Below are positions 1-9,725 of a stretch of 64,000 bases of DNA, in pieces. Source of the DNA: Bacteroidaceae bacterium (GTDB lineage: Bacteria > Bacteroidota > Bacteroidia > Bacteroidales > Bacteroidaceae); NCBI GenBank assembly GCA_017559845.1, contig JAFYQQ010000005.1:27965-91964 (forward strand), given 5' to 3'. The number at the start of each line of letters is the position of its first letter. The first letter of the stretch is position 1. The translations under genes and the position numbers were made by a program. The notes under the pieces were generated by a model, which was not told where the DNA came from, ran no database searches, and worked only from the letters and a program-made list of their open reading frames with translations.

Positions 1-1
1 A

Positions 2-3000
2 TTGAAAGTCCAACAAGAAATTATTATGGGATACTACCCTACATTCGCTAAAGGCAATGAAAATAGGGAAACACTCCGAGTAATAGCTCGGAGTGGAGAT
101 TTCACTTCAGCCCAAAATAATGATATTGCGGATGCGGACGAATCGTTCTATCTCAGTTTAGGAGGCGATCAGACCTACGTCGGACGTCGCACCTTGATTA
201 TCGAAGGAGGACAATTCTTGAGTATAGCTGGTGGTATTGATGAAGAAAATCCAAGCGATGCCCTTTCTGTGTATATTCGCATGAAAGGAGGTATAGTGAG
301 AGGAGCTATCTATGGAAGTGGAGCATTCGCAGCGACTAGTGGACACCGTAAGATTGTTGTTACTGGCGGAATCGTACGTGGTTGGATTGCCGCAGGATGT
401 AATGGTACTAGTACAAACCAATCTGGCGGAATATTACCTTCAGACACGTATGTATATGTCGGCGGAAACGCGACAGTTGGATACAAAGACGGAACAACAA
501 TAAAGATTAACACGTCAGAGGGAGGTAATGTATTTGGCGCAGGCAGTGGAAATTCGAGCCAAGCAGAAACAGGTCGTGTAAATAATTCGACTGTAGTAAT
601 TGCAGATGATGCATACATTCAGAAAAATGTGTATGGAGGCGGAAATTATGGTTATACACAATCAACGTCTAATGTACTAGTTGCTGGAGGAGTGATAAAT
701 GGAAGTGTCTTTGGCGGATCTAACCAAAAGCAGGGAGCAACGATTAATCTAACTACAACTGGAGGTCAGGTCTTAGGAGGACTGTATGGAGGAAGCAACA
801 TTAAAGGTACCATTTCCAACAACGTTACCATGCAAATCAACGGTGGCCAGGTGGGAACCTCTTCTCAGACAGCCAACATTCATGGTGGTGGCTATGGTAA
901 GGACACCAAAGTTAATGGAGACGTCACACTCACATTGGGTGCAAACACTACCGACCCTGGTGTAACAGTATATGGTGATGTATACGGAGGAAGTGCCTTA
1001 GGTACAGTGAATGACGCTAGCTCAGACAAGACTGAAGTAACACTCAACTGCGGTACTATCAACGGCAGCCTCTATGGTGGAGGATTGGGTGATGCCACTG
1101 AAGCAGCCAACGTATACGGAGCCGTAACAGTGACCGTAAATGGCGGTAGCGTAAAGAAAACCTCTGTTGAGGGTTCGGGTGGTGTGTATGGTGCCAACAA
1201 CATCAAGGGAGCACCACAGAGCTCTGTAACTGTGGATATCTACGGCACAGATACTGCTCCTGCAGAGGGAGAATATGCTCTCTATGCCGTCTATGGCGGT
1301 GGAAACCAAGCTGACTATCTTTACGGTAATGGTTATCCTACTGTAACTGTTCATGGTTGCGACAACAGCATCGAATATATCTATGGTGGTGGTAATGCTG
1401 CTGCTGTGGCTGCTACCGACGTTACCATTTGGGGTGGAAACGTTATCGGCAATGTGTTCGGTGGCGGTAATGGAGAAAGCGGTACTGCTGCTGACGTGAA
1501 TGGTAATGTTGACTTGAAAATATGCGGAGGAACGATTCGCAATGTGTTTGGAGGGTCAAATAGTTTAGGTGAAATCGAAGGTGATGTCAACGTAAATGTA
1601 AATTCACAAGGGGAAGGTGAAAAGACACCTTGCCCTATGATTATCGGCAATGTCTATGGTGGTGGCAACGAGGCGGATGGTAACGCCGGTACTATTACTA
1701 TTGGTTGTACAGGAGCGCTTGTTGAGGGTGACGAAGGCCATTTGGCACATCCTGAGAATATAGGAAAGACACTTGAAGGCATCGGTGCTGTGTATGGTGG
1801 AGCCAACAATGCCAACATAGGAAATGATGTCACGCTCAATATCAACAGCGGTATGGTGGCGAAAGTCTTTGGCGGTAATAATACCGGAGGTACTGTCAAC
1901 GGCAACGTAACGGTGAATGTGAATAAGAGTGCTAATACCTGCGGTTGGTATGTAGGAAAAGTTCACGGTGGAGGCTACGGTAAAGAAACCAATGTAGCAG
2001 AAAACGTAACCGTCAACATTGAAAACGGCACCATCTACGGTGATGTATATGGCGGTTCTGCTCTTGGTAAAGTAAATACCAATACCGAGAATACTACGAC
2101 CGTAAACCTCAAAGGCGGTATCATCAAAGGCGATGCCTATGGCGGAGGTCTTGGCGATAGCACTACCGAAGCAGATGTTAATGGTAATGTGACCGTTACA
2201 CTCAACGGTACAGCCTTCGAACTGACAACAACAACCGACGACAAGGGTAATAGCATTCCTACCTCAGGCCGTATCTTCGGATGCAACAACATCAACGGTT
2301 CGCCCAAGGGAACGGTGTTGGTTAAGGTATTGAATACCGTGGCACGTGACGACGAAGGTAATGTTAAGGCTAAGCCTACACCTAATAGCGGCGTTTATGA
2401 ACTTCAAGCCGTCTATGGTGGTGGTAACCTGGCTGCATATAATCCGACTGACCCCGCAGCAGACGGCCAGTTCACATCTTATACATACGGTGGCAATGCA
2501 ACTCCACACGACAACAAAGCGAAACCTGTTCAGGTGGTTATCGATGGCTGTGATGAGACAAGCATCGAGTATGTTTATGGTGGTGGTAATGCGGCCGCTA
2601 CTCCAGCTACCGATGTCACCATCTTGGGTAGTTACGAGATTGGCAGTGTGTTTGGTGGCGGTAACGGTAAGGACAGATATACGTTAGACGGAGGTACGAC
2701 ATGGAATGAAAACAAAGGTGCTGATGTGGGTATTATCAATGCAGAGGCTTATGCCACTGACAAGTCGCAGGGAAAATACGGTACAGGTAACGCTATGACA
2801 AGTGTGCTCGGTGGTACGGTCCATAATATATATGGTGGAAGTAACATGAAGGGAAATATCGTAGGTAATGCTGTTGCCTATCTGGATACAGCAAGCGATT
2901 GTGAGTTGAATGCCGGTGATATCTATGGTGGAGGCAACGAAGCCTACATGGACGGTGGCTCAGGTATTCAATTAGGATGTATCAAGTACCTGAAAGAAAT

Positions 3001-3655
3001 CTATGGCGGAGCACGTAATGCCGATGTGGGTGGCGACATCAATCTTACTATCACAAGTGGTCACTTTGACCGCATATTCGGCGGCAACAACTTGGGTGGT
3101 GCGATTAAGGGATCCATCACGGTGAATATCGAAGAGACCGGCTGTAACCCCATTACCATCGGAGAACTTTACGGATGCGGCAACAAGGCCGCATACACCA
3201 CTCCTAAAGGTAAGCAGGATCCAACCCTCAATATCCGCTCGTTCACCAGCATAGGCAATGTCTATGGCGGTGGATTGGGTGAAGAAGCCGTAGTGACGGG
3301 CAATCCTACCGTTAACATCAACGTGGTGAAGGGGGTAAACAATGCCGTTGAAGATTGGCTTTATAATGATGGACGAACCATTGACTTTGGCGATGACTAC
3401 AAAGTGACCTTACCCGTTCATGAGGAGGGTAAGATTGGCGCCATCGGCACGGTCTTCGGTGGTGGTAATGCCGCGAAGGTGATTGGAAATACGAATGTCA
3501 ACATTGGTACGGAGACTTCAGTGGTCTTCGAGAGCCTCAAAGGCGATGAGCGCACCAAGACAGTTGAAGGCGCAGATATCCGTGGCAACGTCTATGGCGG
3601 AGGAAATAAAGCAGACGTCACCGGAAAGACCAATGTGAAGGTGGGTAGAAATTAA
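2..3655 (+). CDS. Gly-rich YGGGN-repeat surface protein, 5' end missing
   Basis: The open frame enters from the left window edge, so the true start and any signal peptide are not visible; the 1,217 residues here are the C-terminal part. The protein is built of degenerate repeats of about 20-35 residues in which a turn such as VYGGGN, VFGGGN or IYGGS alternates with short beta-type strands (for example VTVNINGG). This composition suggests a long right-handed beta-helix or solenoid on the cell surface. A block at residues about 294-500 recurs at about 655-900 with the same order of landmarks (HGGGYGK, YGDVYGGSALG, YGGGLGD, VYGGGNAAA), so part of the protein is an internal duplication. It stops shortly after a repeat (GKTNVKVGRN) with no recognisable type IX sorting tail. 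No enzymatic motif is visible. Function is unknown; an adhesin-like role is only a guess. Confidence 0.7.
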   Translation: MKVQQEIIMGYYPTFAKGNENRETLRVIARSGDFTSAQNNDIADADESFYLSLGGDQTYVGRRTLIIEGGQFLSIAGGIDEENPSDALSVYIRMKGGIVRGAIYGSGAFAATSGHRKIVVTGGIVRGWIAAGCNGTSTNQSGGILPSDTYVYVGGNATVGYKDGTTIKINTSEGGNVFGAGSGNSSQAETGRVNNSTVVIADDAYIQKNVYGGGNYGYTQSTSNVLVAGGVINGSVFGGSNQKQGATINLTTTGGQVLGGLYGGSNIKGTISNNVTMQINGGQVGTSSQTANIHGGGYGKDTKVNGDVTLTLGANTTDPGVTVYGDVYGGSALGTVNDASSDKTEVTLNCGTINGSLYGGGLGDATEAANVYGAVTVTVNGGSVKKTSVEGSGGVYGANNIKGAPQSSVTVDIYGTDTAPAEGEYALYAVYGGGNQADYLYGNGYPTVTVHGCDNSIEYIYGGGNAAAVAATDVTIWGGNVIGNVFGGGNGESGTAADVNGNVDLKICGGTIRNVFGGSNSLGEIEGDVNVNVNSQGEGEKTPCPMIIGNVYGGGNEADGNAGTITIGCTGALVEGDEGHLAHPENIGKTLEGIGAVYGGANNANIGNDVTLNINSGMVAKVFGGNNTGGTVNGNVTVNVNKSANTCGWYVGKVHGGGYGKETNVAENVTVNIENGTIYGDVYGGSALGKVNTNTENTTTVNLKGGIIKGDAYGGGLGDSTTEADVNGNVTVTLNGTAFELTTTTDDKGNSIPTSGRIFGCNNINGSPKGTVLVKVLNTVARDDEGNVKAKPTPNSGVYELQAVYGGGNLAAYNPTDPAADGQFTSYTYGGNATPHDNKAKPVQVVIDGCDETSIEYVYGGGNAAATPATDVTILGSYEIGSVFGGGNGKDRYTLDGGTTWNENKGADVGIINAEAYATDKSQGKYGTGNAMTSVLGGTVHNIYGGSNMKGNIVGNAVAYLDTASDCELNAGDIYGGGNEAYMDGGSGIQLGCIKYLKEIYGGARNADVGGDINLTITSGHFDRIFGGNNLGGAIKGSITVNIEETGCNPITIGELYGCGNKAAYTTPKGKQDPTLNIRSFTSIGNVYGGGLGEEAVVTGNPTVNINVVKGVNNAVEDWLYNDGRTIDFGDDYKVTLPVHEEGKIGAIGTVFGGGNAAKVIGNTNVNIGTETSVVFESLKGDERTKTVEGADIRGNVYGGGNKADVTGKTNVKVGRN

Positions 3656-3673
3656 TATTCTGCCTTTTATAAG

Positions 3674-3751
3674 ACATAGCGTTGCGATGGCTGATGCAAT
3701 GCATTGCATTGCGTGATGCAAAGCATTGAGTTTGCCATCGCAACGCTATGT
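3674..3751. terminator. Long hairpin between convergent genes
   Basis: An 18-bp perfect inverted repeat (acatagcgttgcgatggc at 3674-3691 and its complement at 3734-3751) encloses a 42-nt loop that itself contains the palindrome gcaatgcattgc. It lies 19 bp after the stop of the YGGGN protein and 35 bp before the ligA stop, so it could end transcripts from both sides. There is no clear T-run, so intrinsic termination is inferred from position only. Confidence 0.5.
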
Positions 3752-3786
3752 ATATTTTGGGCAATATTGCATTGTGAGTGCGAGGG

Positions 3787-5860
<2,074 letters not shown>

Positions 5861-5877
5861 AATTAGCGCCATTCTTT

Positions 5878-5909
5878 TTTGCATAAACCGAATAAAAGCA
5901 TTACTTTTG
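5878..5909 (+). promoter_or_regulatory. Promoter for dapA
   Basis: TTTG (5878-5881), 20-nt spacer, TACTTTTG (5902-5909): a full match to the Bacteroidetes primary-sigma consensus. It lies 21 bp before the chosen dapA ATG at 5931, which supports that start over an upstream in-frame ATG at 5847 that would fall inside or before the promoter. Confidence 0.75.
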
Positions 5910-5930
5910 CACCGTTTTTTTTACGAGTAT

Positions 5931-6818
5931 ATGGCAGTGAACAGATTCAAGGGGTTGGGCGTTGCCCTGATTACCCCTTTCAGGAGCGATAATTCAATAG
6001 ATATAGAAGCTTTAGACCGTCTGGTGGAATATCAGATTAAGGGCGGTGTGGATTTCTTGTGCATTATGGGAACCACAGCGGAAACACCGACTCTGACCAC
6101 CGAGGAAAAGCAGATGCTCAAGAACCATCTTGTGGAGCGGGTCGCCGGACGTGTACCCCTGCTGATGGGTTGTGGTGGCAATAGCACGGCTGCGGTTGTG
6201 AACGAACTGCAAAGCTTTGACTGGAAGGGCATCGATGGCATACTGAGCGTATGCCCCTACTATAACAAACCTTCGCAGGAGGGACTTTATCAGCATTACC
6301 GTGCACTGGCACAAGCCAGTCCGCTTCCCATTGTGCTTTACAATGTGCCCGGCCGTACAGGCGTGAACATGACAGCAGAGACAACACTGCGTCTGGCTCG
6401 CGACTTTGAAAACATCGTGGCCATAAAGGAAGCCAGCGGTAACATCACCCAGATGGATGACATCATTAAGAACAAACCTGAGAACTTTGACGTGATCAGT
6501 GGTGACGATGGCATCACTTTCCCTTTGATTACCTTGGGAGCCGTGGGCGTTATCAGCGTTATCGGCAATGCGTTGCCCTACGAATTCAGTCGCATGGTGC
6601 GTCTGGCATTGCGTGGCGAATACGAATCGGCCCGCACCATCCATCATAAGTTTACAGAATTGTTCAAGTTGCTCTTTGTGGACGGAAACCCTGCCGGCGT
6701 AAAGGCCATGCTGTCCGAAATGGGTATGATACAGAACCAGTTGCGCCTGCCCTTGATTCCCACCCGTCTGACCACAATGAAGCAGATTTCAGATATTGTT
6801 CGCGATTTGGGGTATTGA
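5931..6818 (+). CDS. dapA: 4-hydroxy-tetrahydrodipicolinate synthase DapA
   Basis: DapA condenses pyruvate with aspartate semialdehyde, the first step committed to lysine and diaminopimelate for peptidoglycan. The 295-residue product begins MAVNRFKGLGVALITPF, the canonical N-terminus of the family. It shows the TIM-barrel signatures GTTAETPTL, YNVPGRTGVN (catalytic Tyr) and AIKEASGN (Schiff-base Lys, about residue 165). The frame is open further upstream to 5847, but that extension crosses the promoter, so I use the ATG at 5931. The stop TGA at 6816-6818 is the first unit of a heptad TGAGCNN repeat that opens the adjoining hairpin element; the coding part looks full length, so the element has replaced or supplied the stop without obvious truncation. 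Confidence 0.95.
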   Translation: MAVNRFKGLGVALITPFRSDNSIDIEALDRLVEYQIKGGVDFLCIMGTTAETPTLTTEEKQMLKNHLVERVAGRVPLLMGCGGNSTAAVVNELQSFDWKGIDGILSVCPYYNKPSQEGLYQHYRALAQASPLPIVLYNVPGRTGVNMTAETTLRLARDFENIVAIKEASGNITQMDDIIKNKPENFDVISGDDGITFPLITLGAVGVISVIGNALPYEFSRMVRLALRGEYESARTIHHKFTELFKLLFVDGNPAGVKAMLSEMGMIQNQLRLPLIPTRLTTMKQISDIVRDLGY

Positions 6819-6851
6819 GCGGTGAGCAGTGAGCAATGAGTTGTGAGTTGT

Positions 6852-7074
6852 GAGTGAATTTGCGTCTGGAAGACGCGATGCCCGAAGGGCGAATAGCCGC
6901 GGGTACTTGAACCCGTGGAAGTAAATACAAGAAATGATGTGCCGTCTGCAAAGACGGGAATCGGTGGTAAGGGTTGCCGTTCCGCGTCTTTGCAGACGCC
7001 ATCATTGTGTGGCCATAATAAACCGGAGGCTTGAAAGCCCCCGGCTATTTATTCTCCCGTCTTTCAGACGTTTT
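6852..7074. repeat. Multi-hairpin repeat, copy 1
   Basis: The copy contains a string of short perfect stems with 3-4 nt loops: gcgtct-gga-agacgc, gccc-gaa-gggc, an imperfect cgggta/gaacccg stem, ccgtct-gcaa-agacgg, gcgtct-ttgc-agacgc, ggctt-gaa-agcc, cgtct-ttc-agacg. The core GTCT/AGAC recurs in four of them. It is nearly identical to copy 2 at 7138-7361. Confidence 0.85.
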
Positions 7075-7137
7075 TTGCGGTTTTCGTTGAACGCTATGGA
7101 TTATATTTCTTTTAGTAAACGATGAACGATAATCGTT

Positions 7138-7361
7138 GAGTGGATTTGCGTCTGGAAGACGCGATGCCCGAAGGGCGAATAGCCGCGGGTTCTTGAACCC
7201 GTGGAAGTAAATACAAGAAATGATGTGGCGTCTGTAAAGACGCGAATCGGTTGTAGCAGCTGCCGTTCCGCGTCTTTACAGACGCCATCATTGTGTGGAC
7301 ATAATAAAACCGGAGGCTTGAAAGCCCCCGGCTATTTATTCTCCCGTCTTTCAGACGTTTT
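7138..7361. repeat. Multi-hairpin repeat, copy 2
   Basis: This is a direct repeat of 6852-7074 at an offset of 286-287 bp. Several substitutions keep pairing: the stem that reads ccgtct/agacgg in copy 1 reads gcgtct/agacgc here. It is preceded by another heptad stop ladder (TGA 7123, TAA 7130, TGA 7137). Confidence 0.85.
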
Positions 7362-7408
7362 CTATGATTAACGTTGAACAAATACGCTCATCGCTCACCG
7401 CTCATCGC

Positions 7409-7876
7409 TCACTGCTTAAAATAATAAATAAAGGTGGCAAGGCCTTCAAGGGCTTTCTTGCCGGTTTCTTGGATTTCGATGGTAAACTTGATGGTGGTCT
7501 TGATGGCACCGCGCAGGTTTGCCAACTCCTCCAACTTGGTTTTCATGCGGATGTGTTGGCCGCTCAGAACCGGCTGGTTGAACTTCATCTTGTCCATACC
7601 ATAGTTCATCATTCTTTCCAGATTGTTCACTTCAATGATCTGGTCCCACAGATAGGGAAGCATACTCAGTGTGAGATAACCGTGCGCAATTGTGGTGCCG
7701 AAGGGACTTTCCGCCTTGGCCTTTTCCTCGTCCACATGAATCCATTGGTGGTCCAGTGTGGCATCGGCAAACTGGCAGATTCTCTCCTGTGTGAGTTGTA
7801 CATAATCACTTGTGCCTAATTCCTTTCCTGCGTAAGGTTCAAAATCCTCGAAGCAGTTGATAACGACTTTGCTCAT
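7409..7876 (-). CDS. MaoC/NodN-family dehydratase-like protein
   Basis: This 155-residue hotdog-fold protein resembles MaoC-type enoyl-CoA hydratases and NodN. The hydratase signature is clear: a catalytic Asp-His region (DATLDHQWIHVDEEKA) followed by FGTTIAHGYLTLSMLP. The substrate is unknown; the family acts on acyl thioesters. The frame is open well upstream, but that part is antisense to kdsA. MSKVVINCFEDFEPYAGKEL from the ATG at 7876 is the natural N-terminus, with a TAACTTTG element 33 bp upstream. The gene is divergent from kdsA. Its stop TGA (7409-7411 on +) is the outermost unit of the heptad repeat of the neighbouring hairpin element, mirroring dapA at the other end. Confidence 0.85.
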   Translation of the reverse strand: MSKVVINCFEDFEPYAGKELGTSDYVQLTQERICQFADATLDHQWIHVDEEKAKAESPFGTTIAHGYLTLSMLPYLWDQIIEVNNLERMMNYGMDKMKFNQPVLSGQHIRMKTKLEELANLRGAIKTTIKFTIEIQETGKKALEGLATFIYYFKQ

Positions 7877-7908
7877 AAAAAATAAGTGTTTGTGTAATGA
7901 TTGTTGTG

Positions 7909-7916
7909 CAAAGTTA
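7909..7916 (-). promoter_or_regulatory. -7 element for the MaoC-type gene
   Basis: TAACTTTG on the minus strand matches TAnnTTTG exactly, 33 bp upstream of the ATG. The nearest TTTG (complement at 7930-7933) is only 13 nt away, shorter than usual, so the -33 element is unclear. Confidence 0.5.
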
Positions 7917-7958
7917 CTGAATTTTCGCACAAATGGATATAATTTGGTTGTTTTTTTG

Positions 7959-7966
7959 TAACTTTG
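7959..7966 (+). promoter_or_regulatory. -7 element for kdsA
   Basis: TAACTTTG, an exact TAnnTTTG match, lies 30 bp before the chosen kdsA ATG at 7997. An upstream in-frame ATG (7964) lies inside this element, which argues against that earlier start. The upstream TTTG at 7943-7946 is closer than usual. Confidence 0.55.
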
Positions 7967-7996
7967 TGGCAAAATATAAAAAACATATTCAGAGTT

Positions 7997-8749
7997 ATGC
8001 AACCAGTCTTTATAGCCGGCCCCTGCGTGATTGAGTCCATGGATGTGATGGATGCTGTGGCGCAGGAGCTTGTAAACATACAACAGCAGTTTGGCGTTAC
8101 CGTTTATTTCAAGGCGTCTTTTGACAAGGCCAACCGTACAAGCATCCATTCTTTCCGTGGTCCGGGTCTTGAGAAAGGCCTGCAGATGTTGGCCGACATC
8201 AAGGCACGCTATGGCCTGCCTTTGCTTACCGACATCCATGAGAGCTATCAGTCCGCTCCGGCAGGAGAGGTGGTGGATGTACTGCAGATTCCTGCATTCC
8301 TTTGCAGACAGACCGACCTTTTGCTGGCTGCGGTGGAAACCGGTAAGGCGGTGAACATCAAGAAAGCTCAGTTCCTTAGCGGTGCGGACATGAAGTATCC
8401 CGTGGAAAAATGTCTTGAGGCAGGAGCCAAAGAAGTGTGGCTGACCGAGCGTGGCAACATGTATGGCTATAACAATTTGGCCGTTGACTTCCGCAACATT
8501 GCCGACATGAAGCAGATTGTTCCCCGCGTCATCATGGATTGTACGCACAGTGTGCAGCGTCCCGGAGCGGCAGGCGGTAAGACTGGCGGTAACCGCGAAT
8601 TTGTACCGGCAATGGCATTGGCAGCCAAGGCTTTCGGTGCTACGGGCTACTTCTTTGAAGTGCATCCCGACCCCGACAATGCTTTGAGCGACGGCCCTAA
8701 CATGCTTTGCCTGGATGATTTGAACAACGTGATAAAGTCATTATTATGA
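7997..8749 (+). CDS. kdsA: 3-deoxy-8-phosphooctulonate synthase KdsA
   Basis: KdsA condenses phosphoenolpyruvate with arabinose 5-phosphate to give KDO 8-phosphate for lipopolysaccharide core. The 250-residue product shows the family landmarks: FIAGPCVIES at the N-terminus, YFKASFDKANRTS, LTDIHE, IPAFLCRQTDLL, KKAQFLSG, WLTERGNMYGYNNL, MDCTHSVQRPG and FFEVHPDPDNALSDGPNML. I use the ATG at 7997, downstream of the promoter element. The stop overlaps the start of the next gene in ATGA (8746-8749). That gene makes arabinose 5-phosphate, so two consecutive KDO steps are translationally coupled. Confidence 0.96.
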   Translation: MQPVFIAGPCVIESMDVMDAVAQELVNIQQQFGVTVYFKASFDKANRTSIHSFRGPGLEKGLQMLADIKARYGLPLLTDIHESYQSAPAGEVVDVLQIPAFLCRQTDLLLAAVETGKAVNIKKAQFLSGADMKYPVEKCLEAGAKEVWLTERGNMYGYNNLAVDFRNIADMKQIVPRVIMDCTHSVQRPGAAGGKTGGNREFVPAMALAAKAFGATGYFFEVHPDPDNALSDGPNMLCLDDLNNVIKSLL

Positions 8750-9696
8750 GCCAATACAGAGAAATAGCCGTAAAGTGTTTGCAAGATGAGGCACAGGCCG
8801 TGTTGAGCCTGATTCCCCAATTGGATGAAAGCTTTGACGCAGTTGTGGAACTGATACTCCAATGCAAGGGTAAGATTATCCTAACAGGAGTGGGTAAGAG
8901 CGGCCATATCGGTGCAAAGATTGCCGCCACATTGAGCAGTACCGGCACACCGGCTTTTTATGCCAATCCGCTGGACCTGTATCATGGCGATTTGGGTGTA
9001 ATCACCAGCGATGACGTTGTAATTGCCATCAGTAACAGTGGCCAGACAGACGAACTGTTGCGCTTTGTCCCCACGTTGTTGGAACAGAAGATACCTCTTG
9101 TGGGTATGTCCGGCAATCCACAGTCTTTATTGGCCAAGAATTCCAATTACCATATCAATATCCAGGTGACGGAAGAGGCTTGTCCGCTGAATCTGGCTCC
9201 TACCAGCAGTACGACAGCGCAATTGGCGATGGGTGATGCTTTGGCTTGTGCGTTGATGGAGGCACGTAACTTCAAGGAACGCGACTTTGCCCGTTTCCAT
9301 CCCGGAGGTACGTTGGGCAGAAGACTTTTGGTTACGGCACAAGATGTAATGCGTGCCGACAATCTGCCAGTGATAGACCCAGGTATGAAGTTGGGCGAGG
9401 CCATTATCCGTATCAGCAACGGCAAGTTGGGAATGGCTGTAGCCGTGGAAGACGGAAAGGTTGCGGGCCTGGTTACAGACGGAGACATCCGTCGTGCCAC
9501 CGAAAGCCTACAGGAACGTTTCTTCAATGTACCGGTGGAAGAAGTGATGACCCGCACTCCTGTGTGTGTTCCGCCAACCATGAAGCTGGGTGAAATTCTG
9601 AACAAGCTCAACAATCATAAGATACATGCCGTGCTTGTTGTGAACGAAGAACAACAACTGCTGGGTATCGTGGACAACTTCCGCTGTATGATGTAG
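8746..9696 (+). CDS. kdsD: D-arabinose-5-phosphate isomerase (KpsF/GutQ family)
   Basis: This 316-residue protein interconverts ribulose 5-phosphate and arabinose 5-phosphate, the substrate of KdsA. An N-terminal SIS domain carries ILTGVGKSGHIGAKIAATL, the Ser-rich sugar-phosphate site AISNSGQTDELL and the conserved HPGGTLGRRLL. Two CBS repeats follow (VMRADNLPVIDPGMKLGEA and VMTRTPVCVPPTMKLGEIL), as in KdsD/KpsF. It overlaps kdsA by 4 nt. The pairing confirms a KDO role rather than a sugar-catabolic GutQ role, although the family alone would not decide between them. Confidence 0.93.
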   Translation: MSQYREIAVKCLQDEAQAVLSLIPQLDESFDAVVELILQCKGKIILTGVGKSGHIGAKIAATLSSTGTPAFYANPLDLYHGDLGVITSDDVVIAISNSGQTDELLRFVPTLLEQKIPLVGMSGNPQSLLAKNSNYHINIQVTEEACPLNLAPTSSTTAQLAMGDALACALMEARNFKERDFARFHPGGTLGRRLLVTAQDVMRADNLPVIDPGMKLGEAIIRISNGKLGMAVAVEDGKVAGLVTDGDIRRATESLQERFFNVPVEEVMTRTPVCVPPTMKLGEILNKLNNHKIHAVLVVNEEQQLLGIVDNFRCMM

Positions 9697-9725
9697 GTGT
9701 CTTCCATTTATTACCGTTTGCCCTC

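Larger units (their letters stand above)
6816..7411. repeat. Two-copy multi-hairpin element with heptad stop-codon ends
   Basis: The whole interval between the dapA stop and the MaoC-gene stop is a structured non-coding element. At the left end TGA recurs every 7 bp six times (6816, 6823, 6830, 6837, 6844, 6851) as TGAGCGG, TGAGCAG, TGAGCAA and so on. At the right end the same heptad runs on the minus strand four times (tca at 7388, 7395, 7402, 7409). The two ends are therefore inverted relative to each other. Between them lie two copies of a unit of about 223 bp (6852-7074 and 7138-7361) separated by 63 bp. Because 7 is not a multiple of 3, the heptads present TGA in all three reading frames. 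No protein-coding signal is visible; open frames in this region are by-products of the repeat. Confidence 0.85.

Noticed and set aside
6664..7381. Minus-strand open frames of about 90-110 codons across the hairpin element
   Set aside because: Both copies give similar Arg/Ser/Pro-rich translations because the DNA is repeated. They overlap dapA or the heptad ladder, lack promoters and start signals, and are best explained by hairpin sequence.
7877..8665. N-terminal extension of the MaoC-type gene
   Set aside because: The frame is open for 263 more codons, but it is antisense to kdsA, and the protein's natural start with a promoter element lies at 7876.
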